Below are positions 10,708 to 20,015 of a DNA stretch of 20,050 nucleotides, in pieces. The number at the start of each line of letters is the position of its first letter. The stretch's first letter is position 1. Both the position numbers and the translations under genes were made by a program. Source of the DNA: Ichthyophonus hoferi (taxonomy: Eukaryota; Opisthokonta; Ichthyosporea; Ichthyophonida; Ichthyophonidae); assembly GCA_002751075.1 (NCBI GenBank), contig NAOQ01000295.1, forward strand, positions 71,870 to 91,919, in the 5' to 3' direction. The notes beneath the pieces are model-generated. The model worked only from the letters and a program-made list of their open reading frames with translations. It did not search any database and was not told the origin of the DNA.

Positions 10708-11313
10708 GTTACAAGATCGTTAACTCTGAATGAACATCTAATTCAGTCAATCTTCAATAGCAAGTGATAATGAAATGATTAGTCTTATTTTAGTTATTCA
10801 AATACTATTCTACTATAATTAGTTAGATTCTTGTCATAGTATGCATTATATGAACACTTTTACGTTAATGAGGAAATAGGTTAATTCACCATCTAAATAG
10901 GGACAGAATAGTATTTAAGTATTGTGGTATGATCAAATAATTCTAGTGGGTCTCTATGACCTATAGTGAGTTGGATTAGCTGATACAAATATTTATGATT
11001 GGCTCCATTTAAGTTGTCAAACTTAACAACATTGGGGTTAACTAAAACGTTAGCACTGGCAATAAAACAAATTAGAAAAGAAAAGAAAACTCACTAGTGA
11101 AGGACCCGCTCACACATACGCGGTAATGAATAGCAAAAAGTACGAAGTTCTTGTAACACAGAGATACTTTGGTTTTAGTTTTATATACGTAATAACCATA
11201 TCGTTATTGTAATGTTTAATCCACTGTTAGCACCCACATATGATAATCAGTGTCCAAATTTATGGCTTGTACAGATCTCAGAGAACTGTTTACTAACATT
11301 AAATAGTATCGGA
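10708..11313 (+). repeat. Left inverted arm of element A
   Basis: It pairs with 11622-12150 in reverse complement. Its inner boundary lies near the ACTAACATTAAATAGTAT segment, which matches TACTGACACTAGATAGCA of the other arm read on the minus strand. It contains a CCAAT box that recurs in the homologous fragment at 14736. Confidence 0.7.
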
Positions 11314-11574
11314 GTCTGCGTCAGTTCTATCGACTTGCACATAGCTCTTGAGATCTTCAATTGTATAACTGGTAGTGATTACTGCTCTTTGACCAGCGTA
11401 GGCGATGGCTGCTTGATCAGACCAGTCTTTAAGGCTTAGTTGTTGTGCTAGAGGTTTTAGTGAAGGCCCATAAACTGACTTTCTAGGTAACTGACTGTAG
11501 TGAGTATATCTCTGTTCTAAGTAGAAGGGATAGATGCTTTGATGCGCTTGGAGGCGAATGTGGAAATCGCACAA
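11299..11574 (-). CDS. ORF-like core of element A, 91 aa, unrecognised
   Basis: This frame occupies most of the element core. It is basic and Tyr/Gln-rich (for example KPLAQQLSLKD and ITTSYTIEDLKSY). I recognise no transposase, integrase or host domain. The same sequence in the same frame recurs in two nearby copies (12180-12472 and 12960-13285) with a few stops and one 13-bp duplication. Frame conservation hints that the core once coded, or was captured from a host gene, but the present frame may be chance. Translation is not supported by any start context or splice evidence. Confidence 0.22.
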   Translation of the reverse strand: MCDFHIRLQAHQSIYPFYLEQRYTHYSQLPRKSVYGPSLKPLAQQLSLKDWSDQAAIAYAGQRAVITTSYTIEDLKSYVQVDRTDADSDTI

Positions 11575-11621
11575 TGAGATTGATTTTTAAGTGGAGGTAT
11601 GTCACTATGTCAATAAACACT

Positions 11622-12150
11622 ATTATTGCTATCTAGTGTCAGTAAGCAGTTATCTGACTTCTGAACGGGCGAGAGATCTCAACACTGATTATTGTATGTG
11701 GGTGTCAACGGTAGATTAGACATGACAATAACAATGTGATTATTACAGATATCTAATGAAATATCAACTATTTTTATATGCGCTTACGAGAACTTCGTAT
11801 TTGCTATTTTCATCGCGCATGTATGGGCGGGACCAGGACCTTTGTCATTAATTTTTGTTTTCTTTTATAGTTCGTCCTATCGCCAGCGTTAACTTCCTAG
11901 TTATTGCTAAATAACTTAAGTGGAGCCAATCATAAATATTCGTATTAACTAATCTAACTCACGATAGGTTATGGAAACCCACTAGCATTGTCTAATCTTA
12001 TTACAATACTTAAATACTAATATGTCCTTATTCGTATGTTGAAATAGCGCATTTCCTTATTGATGTAATAGTGTTCATATACTGCACTCTACTTATTATC
12101 TAGGCTTTGATCGAACCTTATTACACATCTGTGGTTGGCGATCCTGTAAC
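11622..12150 (-). repeat. Right inverted arm of element A
   Basis: It is the reverse complement partner of 10708-11313. It carries CCAATCATAAATATT near 11927, matching AATATTTATGATTGG of the left arm, and ends in GATCCTGTAAC, matching the outer tip of the left arm. Confidence 0.7.
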
Positions 12151-12179
12151 AAATAAAGGTAGTAGTTATTATTTATTTT

Positions 12180-12472
12180 GTAATATATCACCCCTTAATG
12201 ATCCATTTCATTGTATAATTTCCAAATTCTCATCCAAGCTAATTAAAGCATCGATTCCTTCTGAATTAGAATAGAGGTATAATTACAATCAGTTACCTAG
12301 AGAGTCGGCTTATAGGCCTTCTATAGAACCTCTAGCACAATAACTGTGCATTAAAGACAGATCCGATCAAGTGACTATTATTACCGCTGGTCCAACAAAA
12401 TTAACTACTATCAAATATACAATTGGAAATCCCAACAGTTATGGACAAGTGGCTAGAACTGGCAAAGATTCT
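12180..12472 (+). mobile_element. Core-only fragment B of the same element family
   Basis: This matches the element A core read on the minus strand, from the segment near the start of the 91-aa frame through its end. Shared landmarks are CCTAGAGAGTC, CCTCTAGCACAA and AAAGACAGATC. It has no left arm of its own and runs directly into the arm of the next copy. Several in-frame stops are present, so it is a remnant. Confidence 0.65.
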
Positions 12473-13290
12473 TTTACAAGATCGCTAACCATCGATGAAT
12501 AAGAAGGTTCTATCGATACCCAGATAATAAGATCAATGATTGTGGCTCAAGATTAGTTAGTTGCATAATGATTTAGGTGCATAATGAGTTAGGTGCATAC
12601 TAATCTAATTGCATAATATTGTTTAAGCCTGACAGATAATATGTGAACAGTTACATCAATGAGGTAGCTAGCTAAAGAGCCATTCTATAAAGAAGATATT
12701 AGTATTGGATTATCAAGATGAAATGTAAACTGCAATAACCAATGAAGGCCCGGGCGTTCCCCGCGCTGTTCGGCGCACCTGCTCACATATACTCAAAAAC
12801 ACTTTGCATTTAATTATATATGTAATATACACATCGTTATTGTAATGTTTAATCTACTACTAGCTCTCGTATACGATAATCAGTGTTCAAATCGCTCACT
12901 CGTTCAGAAGTCAGAAAACTGCTTACTGACACTAGATAGCGATTATAGCGTTTATTCACATAGCGGCATAGCTCCACTTAATGATCGATCACATTGTGCA
13001 ATTTCCACATTTGCACGCAAGCGTATCAAAGCCTCTATCCTTCTAAATTAGAACAGAGATATAATTACTGCAGTCAGATACCTAGAGAGTTGGTATATGT
13101 ACCTTCAATAGAGCCTCTAGCACAACAACTGAGTCTTAAAGACAGATCTGAAAGACAGATCTGATCAAGCTGCTATCGCTTACACTGGTCAAACAACAAT
13201 AACCACTACCAGTTATACAATTGGGGATCCCGATAGCTGTGTATAAGTCAATAGAATTGACACAGATTCGGCTAGTAATAGACAATTTTC
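12473..13290 (+). mobile_element. Partial copy E: one arm plus core, opposite orientation to element A
   Basis: It begins with TTACAAGATCGCTAACC, the family tip, runs through arm sequence with an internal deletion and a GC-rich insert near 12750-12775, and enters the core at about 12960. The core carries a 13-bp tandem duplication (GAAAGACAGATCT) at about 13139-13164 and stops short of a second arm. A short degenerate tandem of 16-17 bp units (TGCATAATGAGTTAGG type) sits at 12561-12612. Confidence 0.65.
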
Positions 13291-13399
13291 TTTCATGACG
13301 CCATTAAACAAATTTGGATATCAAACCTTTTGCCACATTGGTGCTTTTTTAAGTGAGCTAATTTGAAACTAGGGTGCTTTAACATATTCCGAGTTAAAA

Positions 13400-14569
13400 A
13401 TCTTTTTTATCTTTTTTTTGCTGTGTCTGATTGGTAGATCCATACCTATCACAGACATGAATTTTATTATTATGGATCCCTGTTCATACCATGTTGGCAG
13501 ATCATCTTGGATCTATTGGATTATCGTTTAACACCAATAGATGGCACCATTTTCCCAGGCTATATATAATAATAATTGCTAATATTATTAAATGCGTATA
13601 GCTAGCTATATAAAGGAATACTCAAATTATTAAAATATTCATGTTTTAACACTCCCCTTTGGCCTAGGGTAGCTGTCGGCTGAGACAATAGGCGGGTGTT
13701 GCCTAGTTGTTTTGCACGTTACCATGATGTCGCTTCGAAGCTGGAGATGCTGACATTCAAATGCGGACTTGAAGATAGTGTATAAGTGCAATAAAATAGC
13801 GTTTCCACACATAGAGGTCAGTGGATGGATATAGGGTTGAAATAAAGTATTTATGCTATTCGTGGATAGTTGAATTCAAATTTATAAGGTTTTTTAACCA
13901 TGATAACCTATGTAAGCTTTCTCTGGCACCATATTGGGAATAACAAGTAGAACTGAGTGTTCCTGTGACCTATATTTGTTTAGAAGGAAAGAGAATACCA
14001 AATTAAGAAAGTTTTTAACGTGCACCTTTACATAAACGGACTAGAGATGTGTTAAGATATGTTTTTTATTGTTGAACAAGTTTAAAAGACTTGTCTTAGA
14101 AGGATGCCTAAACAATGTGCTTTCTGGACTCAAAACGTATGATCTGAAATGGCTTACGACATATGTGAAATGATATTACTGGATCGCTTTTATCATAACT
14201 AATGTTGCAGGATCTCTACCATTGGCTGGTTCAATTTGGATATATCATCTTGTTCTCCTGCCATCCATCCATCCAACCATTATACATACATATAAAATGA
14301 AAAGCTATTGTTGGAAATTTATTTTAATCACATACAAACAAACTGTAATTATAAGCACGTGATAGTATGTGGCCTCTCGTTCCACGTAGAAGTCATTTTT
14401 CTCATTCTAGAAGACACTAACGTGGTCAACATAATTGACGCTTAACACCAATAGATTGTACTAACCATTTTCCCAAGTTACATATACAATAATAACTTCT
14501 AATAACATTAAATGTTTAAGTTATAAAAATAAATGCCCAAATTAAATAAATATTTTTGTTTTAACACAT
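13400..14569 (-). mobile_element. Old internally deleted LTR-element remnant (copia-like ends)
   Basis: Two related stretches, about 13500-13652 and 14308-14569, share AACACCAATAGAT, CCATTTTCCCA and GTTTTAACA. Read on the minus strand the 14308-14569 copy runs from TGTTAAAACA to TTTCCAACA, the TG...CA ends of an LTR. Next to the other copy, the minus strand reads AAAGGGGAG immediately before TGTTAAAACA, as a polypurine tract should precede a 3' LTR. About 655 bp lie between, with no coding capacity and no recognised primer-binding site. The two LTRs differ by roughly a quarter, so the insertion is old, and the element is clearly broken. The copia-like label rests only on the ends. Confidence 0.42.
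14308..14569 (-). repeat. Putative 5' LTR of the remnant
   Basis: This 262-bp stretch is bounded by TGTT and AACA on both strands, as LTRs are. Its outer end abuts fragment D of the fold-back family. No clean target-site duplication is visible. Confidence 0.4.
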
Positions 14570-14574
14570 TTTGT

Positions 14575-14860
14575 AGCAATGATCCAGTTAGGTTCGAAGT
14601 ATATAAGGAACTATTACATTAATAAGTTAATTCACCATCTAAATAGGAGCATAATATTTTTTTAGCATTTTAATAAGATCGTATAATTCTAGTGGGTCCT
14701 TTTGACCTATCGTGAGTTGGATTAGCTAATACCAATATTTATGATTGGCTCCATTTAAATTATTCAATTTAGCAACATTGCTGTAAACTTTCAAGATTAG
14801 CGCTGGCGGTGAGGCACAAAAGCAAAACAAAACGGATAATAAACGCAGGTGTGCGGGGGG
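14575..14860 (+). mobile_element. Arm fragment D of the fold-back family
   Basis: It matches the left arm of element A in the same orientation. Landmarks are TTAATTCACCATCTAAATAGG, TTCTAGTGGGTC, GAGTTGGATTAGCT and ATGATTGGCTCCATTTAA. It ends at a run of about 13 G. No core or second arm follows. Confidence 0.7.
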
Positions 14861-14880
14861 GGGGGGGTCGCGGTGCACTC

Positions 14881-15069
14881 TATAATATATCATAATACGA
14901 CTTTGATATATATTATTTCTGGGGCGTCTCACACCATATCATAATGCGACTTTGATATATATTATTTCTGGCGTGCTTCATACTATATCATAATATGATT
15001 TGGATATATATTATTTCGGGGGCACTTCATACCATATCATAATACGACCTTGATCTATATTATTTCTAG
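14881..15069 (+). repeat. 49-bp tandem repeat, about four copies
   Basis: The landmark ATCATAAT recurs at 14889, 14938, 14987 and 15036, exactly 49 bp apart. Each unit also holds TTTGATATATATTATTTC-like sequence. Copies differ at a few positions. The array starts just after the poly-G run that ends fragment D. Confidence 0.85.
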
Positions 15070-15202
15070 GAAACAGCATACTCGTCTGTTCCCTCTTTGC
15101 CTTTTTCACTCAAATTTTATACAAATATATAGCAACTTTGAATAGGGTTATGGGCCCAGCACGCTTCCACTGTGCTTGTTGGAGTTAAGTTGTGAGTGAA
15201 AA

Positions 15203-15868
15203 CGGCCGCCCGTAATGCAAATCCCCAGAATGCTAGGGGCATGTTGGCTTGGAGGAGTGCTGTCCTGGCCATCCCAATGAGTTGGTGACCTATCTTTTTG
15301 CAGAGAGCATTGTTTTGTATCAGAATCCAATTACTATCTTAAATAGTAAATAGTTTGTTCTGGTAAATTGTAAATTGTAATGGACGCTCTATCTGTAAGA
15401 GTTGTATGGGCGACCTATCCCGACCCGGATCAAGTTGTAAGATTGGAACCGCCTACTCAGTTTTATCCGTGTCATGTGGTGAGACTGAAACCACCAACCC
15501 AGTGTGTTAAACTGTACTAGTACACTGTATTGTCAGCTAAATGAAAAGAGGTACTAGGATAAACAAGTAGTTTTTTAAGTTTTTAAAGGATGAGTCAATA
15601 TACAAAAAGTCAGTTCAATAGTTTATTGTTCTTTGTATTAGCTCCCAAGCGTGGTTTTAGCTTAGTAAATACTTTTGTGGAAAAAGGAAAAATAAATTTG
15701 ACACTTTGGGTGGCATAAAGGAATTATTCACGTAACTACTCTCCCATATGCCACCCAAAGTAATGGTCTCAGCGACAAGATGGGTCGCCAACTCATTGGA
15801 ATGGCCAGGACACCACTCCTCTAAACCAACATGTCCCTAGCATTCTGGGGATTTGCATTACAGGCGGC
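15203..15868. repeat. Large inverted repeat with ~105-bp arms
   Basis: The left arm (about 15203-15312) and right arm (about 15763-15868) are inverted copies at high identity, for example GCAAATCCCCAGAATGCTAG on the left. The ~450-bp spacer holds a 42-bp-period direct repeat (15430-15503) and a perfect 15-bp hairpin. It may be a separate non-autonomous element; no terminal duplication was found. Arm identity looks higher than in element A, suggesting a younger event. Confidence 0.7.
15703..15761. repeat. Perfect 15-bp stem hairpin
   Basis: ACTTTGGGTGGCATA at 15703-15717 pairs with TATGCCACCCAAAGT at 15747-15761 around a 29-nt loop. The right stem abuts the right arm of the larger inverted repeat. 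Confidence 0.8.
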
Positions 15869-15898
15869 AGCTTCGTCGCAGACATTTGCAACACCCCT

Positions 15899-15912
15899 GG
15901 GGGGTGGGGGGG
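15899..15912 (+). other. G-run pair with quadruplex potential
   Basis: Six and seven G residues separated by one T follow an ACACCCC stretch. The strand could fold as a G-quadruplex or pair with the preceding C run. This is a composition observation only. Confidence 0.4.
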
Positions 15913-17010
15913 TGTGTGAAACTCTACACACATTCTACAAAAGAAATAGCGATTTCTAATAGGAATTAATAAAACAAAGTACAGATGTAATAAAGAAATT
16001 AATAGTCAAACGAATAAAGGAAGATGTTCAAATAATAAAATAATGTAAGTAATGTAAAGTATAGGTATAAGTATATTCAGACATACCTAGGTTAGATTGA
16101 CTACTATATAAATATTTATCTGGAGTCAAAGAGCTATGTGAATCTTATATTCAACAAAATAATCATAATAAGCACATAGAGTCAATTTCCAATGTTTTTT
16201 TTATAATTTCGAGTTAATTAATAATAGAAGAATAGTGTAATATAATATAATATAATATACTATAATATAAATTCACAACATATAGATGGGATTTACAGTA
16301 TTTACTTAATGAGTAAGCTGCTAATGACTTTCAACTGGTAATTATATCGGTATTAGTCAGCAAAGCGAGTAGATGATTTTAAAACTTATTTATTAATAAT
16401 AGCAAGCATATAAATAATAAGCCAGCCAAAGGAAACATCTAATTTTAATCAATAAAAAACAACAAAGTAAAGAATCGCGTTCTTCCTTTTATAAATATTG
16501 CCCAGTAAGGCGTAATTAATAATTAATATGTGGAGTCAATGCTTTAATTAGATGTCTTAATGGCTACGTCATCTCATCGCCATTGCCTCTCTACATAACA
16601 ATCTCATATAGGGCTGATTTATAGTTAATGAGATATAGTTAGTACTATTTCCCCATTGGTTTCCATTTGAATAGTATGTTATATATTTAAATGCATACAA
16701 CCAGTCAATCGTGAGCCGTTAGTTGGTATCCTTTCCAATCATGCTTTCTTATCTTATCTATTAATAGCTACAATACTCACATACCCTGTAAGACCTCTAT
16801 CATCCAATACTTCATACAATAGACAAGACTGCAGAGGCTATTGATCACGTATCTGACCATCCTGCAATTAGAAACACACCAAGGCCTAAGGCTGGTACTT
16901 AATGATATAGTGAAGATTACTACAATATGTATCATGGCATAGAATAAAAGTTTACAATAAAATATAATATAACTATTCCAATTTGTAAACATTGTAGAGG
17001 ATTGGCTGCC
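15913..17010. other. Intergenic region right of the repeat island
   Basis: Mostly AT-rich sequence with a TATAA-type microsatellite at 16228-16270. No gene is supported except a weak orphan exon candidate on the minus strand at 16785-16861. Confidence 0.4.
16785..16861 (-). other. Orphan exon candidate
   Basis: On the minus strand a good pyrimidine-rich acceptor (TTCTAATTGCAG) precedes 77 nt that end at CAGG|GTATGTGAG, a good donor. One frame is open across it (25 codons, starting MVRYVINSL). No partner exon or family was recognised. It could be an exon of a noncoding transcript or chance. Confidence 0.2.
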
Positions 17011-17016
17011 TTTATT
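17011..17016 (-). terminator. Distal poly(A) hexamer possibly serving COG4
   Basis: The minus strand reads AATAAA about 330 nt past the COG4 stop. It competes with the hexamer inside the final codons at 17357-17362. Confidence 0.3.
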
Positions 17017-17344
17017 TTCAAATGCTTCACCCAATGAAATTTTAATGCGTTAGTCTGATTGGTGACGCATACATCTATATTCGGACTGAGGCACTCTACA
17101 TGATAGGACATCGCATTTTTCATGGACACCAAATAAGGGTTATATGAAAATGAATGGACCAATTATATATCACCATACCCCAAACGTATCAACACCACAG
17201 AAGATGTATGCATGTATGTATGTATATACGAATGTATGTACCTATCTACCTCTATTTCTATATCTCTTGATCGATCTATGTTAATCCCAGTTAACTCCAA
17301 TTAGGCTTAATTAGAGATCAATAGGGCCAAAAATAGTCATCGTT

Positions 17345-19994
17345 CTATAGTTTTAATTTATTGATGTCACTTCGTTGGAAGTCAGCGCGGAGCGCCAATA
17401 CAGCCCTGATTTCACTCGGGGTGAGCCGCCAGGTGATTGATCCATTATCATCCCCATAGTACTCCATCATATCATTTACCTGATAGAATACAAGAGGGAG
17501 AGAGCGGAATGGTGGGATGTCATTGTTACTATATATAGATGTTATTGTTATTATATATAGATGTTATTGTCACTATATATATATTTTTTTGTTACTATAT
17601 ATAGATGGTATTACTACTACATATAGATGTTATTATTACTATATATAGATGTTATTGTTACTATCTATAGATGTCATTGTCACTATATGTAGATTTTATT
17701 GTTATTATATAGACATGCAAATATACACACATACTTTGTCTAAACATAGGACGGTGGCCATCTGTGATAAACGGGCAAATCTTTCCCTCATTGACCATTG
17801 GCCCAGCCCCGACAGGAAGCCAATAAGAAGCCGTAAATCCTTATCCAATTGCAGTCCGCCATTCTGTATTCCGAATCCAATTAGATCAATTAACCCATGC
17901 CATATGTATTCTAGGATTGTATCAACAATGTCTATTTACCTATCTACCTATCTCTCTATGTCTCCCAAACATACTCCTTCCAGTGTGGCTATGTATCACG
18001 CGACTCAACCTGAAAGACCTAACAGGTAAAGACGTCATAACCACCCTATATATGGTAATATAGGGTCGACTGGCTCGACCTTAATAAGATTTTTGATAAC
18101 ACTATGAACCAAACAAAAGATAATAGAAGGTGCTCATTGGTGCGTTTAGGATGTACAAGTGGCCCGCTCCCTCACCTGGTTGAAGGCCATCTCCATGACA
18201 ACGCTCTCTAGAGTCCCTGTCAAATGATTGGTCACCAGTATGGTCATTGCTTCAAAGTTACTCTCCTCCAATCCCTCCTGGGGGTTAAAAAAATAAAATA
18301 AATAATGTGCTCCCATTCGTTATATGACTAACCGTAAATAGTATCCCCTGTAGTCCATTGGTGCCTAGTTTAATGTGATAATGAAACAGGGTACCAACCA
18401 CATGACTTACCTCCCATCTCTCTCTCCTACGCCCAATCAAAATCGGCCAATACAACATTTAGGAAGCAGTGAGTGGAAAAGGATTATAGGGAGGACAAGA
18501 GAAAACAAGTTGCCTTAAATGGAAGGAGAAGCTCTCCTAGCTGACCAATTAGACGGTGCATCGACAGGTTATTACCCTCTCCATAGCTCAGATCATGGTC
18601 ACTTAGCACATAGCTGTAGGCCAATAGGGTTAGACTAAAAGGCACTACAATCAAGTGCTGGTATTCAACCAGTTAATCACATTCCCATCCATGTCAAATC
18701 AGACTAGTAACCAACCAATAGCATGCCATGGGAGATATATTCATAGGGCTTATTGGCTGAATTACAAGCCAGTTATCAGGCAGCTATAACGTAAGTACGT
18801 TTAAGTCAACGGTGCAATGATTGACCACCCTTCTGATATCGCGGCTTACATAGGTGGATTCATTCACCTATTGGAGTTGCTATCTAATAGCTTTATTTAG
18901 TGTGTTGCACTCTACATGTAACCAATACATTCCCTCTCACTGGCTACCAACACGGATATAACAAAGCCTTCCAATTGGTTTAGTAAAAAAGATATTGAAT
19001 ACCTGAGGGTGCTATGATGTGCCACGAAATAATGACGTATACCTCATCCACATGCACGAGCTTGGCATGCACAAAGTGAAGCCTGATAATATATACGTGC
19101 GATTATCCCTCTTTGCCTCTACATCCAATGATAACCTACCTGCCCCCTGCCATGTCCTCGCAGTACGATCGGACTCTAGGGTAGATCGCATAGTTGTGCA
19201 TCTTCTCTAAGGCTTCCTATTGGGCACATAAAGGTATAAATAGATCCGTCCATACAGGGGTCATGCATTATAAGGGATCTGTATCCTCTATGAATGAATA
19301 TCATACTTAATCATGATTGGCTAGCAAGGCACTCATCCCGCACCACATACCATCCTCATCTGATTGAAGGCCGTTGCCGTCCCACTTAGATCTTCCAGGC
19401 AATTGATCCCCTTTTGGCGCTTCCTTTAGGATTGGATAATGTAAATATATAATGCTTTCTCACTGCACGATAAGACTATATGATATCTTTCTATGGGCTT
19501 TTACGTAATATAAATAACCATAAATAGAGCTATCTACTAAATATGGTAGGTAATTGGTTCTACACACAGCACCATCCAATCATCATCCTACCAGATAACC
19601 TGATATGTATAATATAGGCCATATTCTGCCTGCCTTCTGATAGGCCGAGCTTAATATTTAAATTATAAACATACTCCTAACACCTATTTCCAGGCCCCTT
19701 TAAAATTGTGATATCTAGATGGTATCCTAGCCACTTAGAACCCCCCAGCCAAGGCCCAATGAGAATCAGCTATAATTTCACGCTGTTGCAAACAAATGAC
19801 ACAACACAGAAAACAATAATTACTACATAAGTTTTTTTAAACAAATGAGACAAACATTTAAAGCATATAAACCATAGGCTACATATCACGTACCTCTCGG
19901 GCAAGTACGCAAAAAGGGTGTTGAATTCCAAGGTAAGATCGCATTGGAGCTTGGCAATATACTTGGCACTCATCTGGACATTATTCAGATGCAC
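17345..19994 (-). CDS. COG4: Conserved oligomeric Golgi complex subunit 4, C-terminal 238 residues (seven exons, 5' end outside window)
   Basis: COG4 is a core lobe A subunit of the COG tether, which holds retrograde vesicles at the Golgi and binds SNAREs and Sly1. Exons in transcript order are 19994-19894, 19423-19351, 19216-19140, 18613-18514, 18277-18176, 17863-17735 and 17479-17345, and all phases close (717 nt with stop). The match to human is clear along the length: HLNNVQMS against TLNNVEVC, YAIYPRV against TAIKPQV, GGLQLDKDLR against GGLQFDKELR, FARLSQMAT identical, and WRLTPSEIRAVLALR against WRLTPAEVRQVLALR. The last exon is the helical C-terminal domain. Intron 4 (18513-18278) starts with GC rather than GT; the other junctions are GT-AG. 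The N-terminal two thirds lie past the right edge. Confidence 0.93.
17357..17362 (-). terminator. AATAAA inside the last COG4 codons
   Basis: The Asn-Lys codons five and six before the stop read AATAAA on the minus strand. A U-rich CTATTTTTGG follows the stop by about 10 nt. If used, cleavage would fall at or just after the stop codon. Confidence 0.35.
17525..17713 (-). repeat. 22-bp minisatellite filling the last COG4 intron
   Basis: Units of the type GTTACTATATATAGATGTTATT start at 17525, 17547, 17569, 17591 and so on every 22 bp, giving about 8.6 copies. They take up most of the intron between 17480 and 17734. Confidence 0.9.
18278..18513 (-). other. GC-AG intron in COG4
   Basis: The exon ends CCATTTAAG and the intron begins GCAACT; it ends in a run of T then AACCCCCAG. 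The phase 0 boundary PFK|EGLEES lines up with EFK|ASLSP of human COG4. A GT donor nearby would break the frame. Confidence 0.7.
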
Positions 19995-20015
19995 CTAGAG
20001 AGTATAATATATAGG

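Larger units (their letters stand above)
10708..12150. mobile_element. Fold-back element A: long inverted arms around a 0.3-kb core
   Basis: The left arm (10708 to about 11313) and the right arm (about 11622 to 12150) are inverted copies of each other. Tip to tip they share GTTACAAGATCG on the left against GTTACAGGATCG reverse-complemented on the right. Inside the arms, the block GATTGGCTCCATTTAAG near 10999 matches CTTAAGTGGAGCCAATC near 11913. The arms differ by roughly a fifth to a quarter with indels, so the element is old. No target-site duplication is clear. The core at 11314-11621 holds a 91-aa minus-strand frame. The arm length suggests a fold-back or MITE-like non-autonomous DNA element; no transposase was recognised. 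Confidence 0.7.

Noticed and set aside
14590-14600. GGTTCGAA resembling a tRNA B box
   Set aside because: The surrounding sequence is arm sequence of the fold-back family; the same word appears near 12110 in element A, and no tRNA fold is present.
15148-15330. A 60-codon minus-strand open frame
   Set aside because: It sits inside one arm of the inverted repeat and has no recognisable domain.
15430-15503. tRNA-like A and B box resemblance on the minus strand (TGGGTTGGTGG and GGTTCCAATC)
   Set aside because: Box spacing is long, no cloverleaf can be drawn, and the similarity arises within a 42-bp direct repeat. A SINE is not supported.
17649-18029. A 126-codon plus-strand open frame
   Set aside because: It covers a minisatellite and lies antisense to a clear COG4 exon.
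19043-19082. A 40-nt stretch in a COG4 intron bounded by CAG and GAG|GTATAC that extends the frame
   Set aside because: It looks like an exon, but joining it to the next exon shifts the frame into a stop within a few codons, and the human protein has no matching residues. Skipping it gives a gap-free alignment. It could be a rare poison exon.
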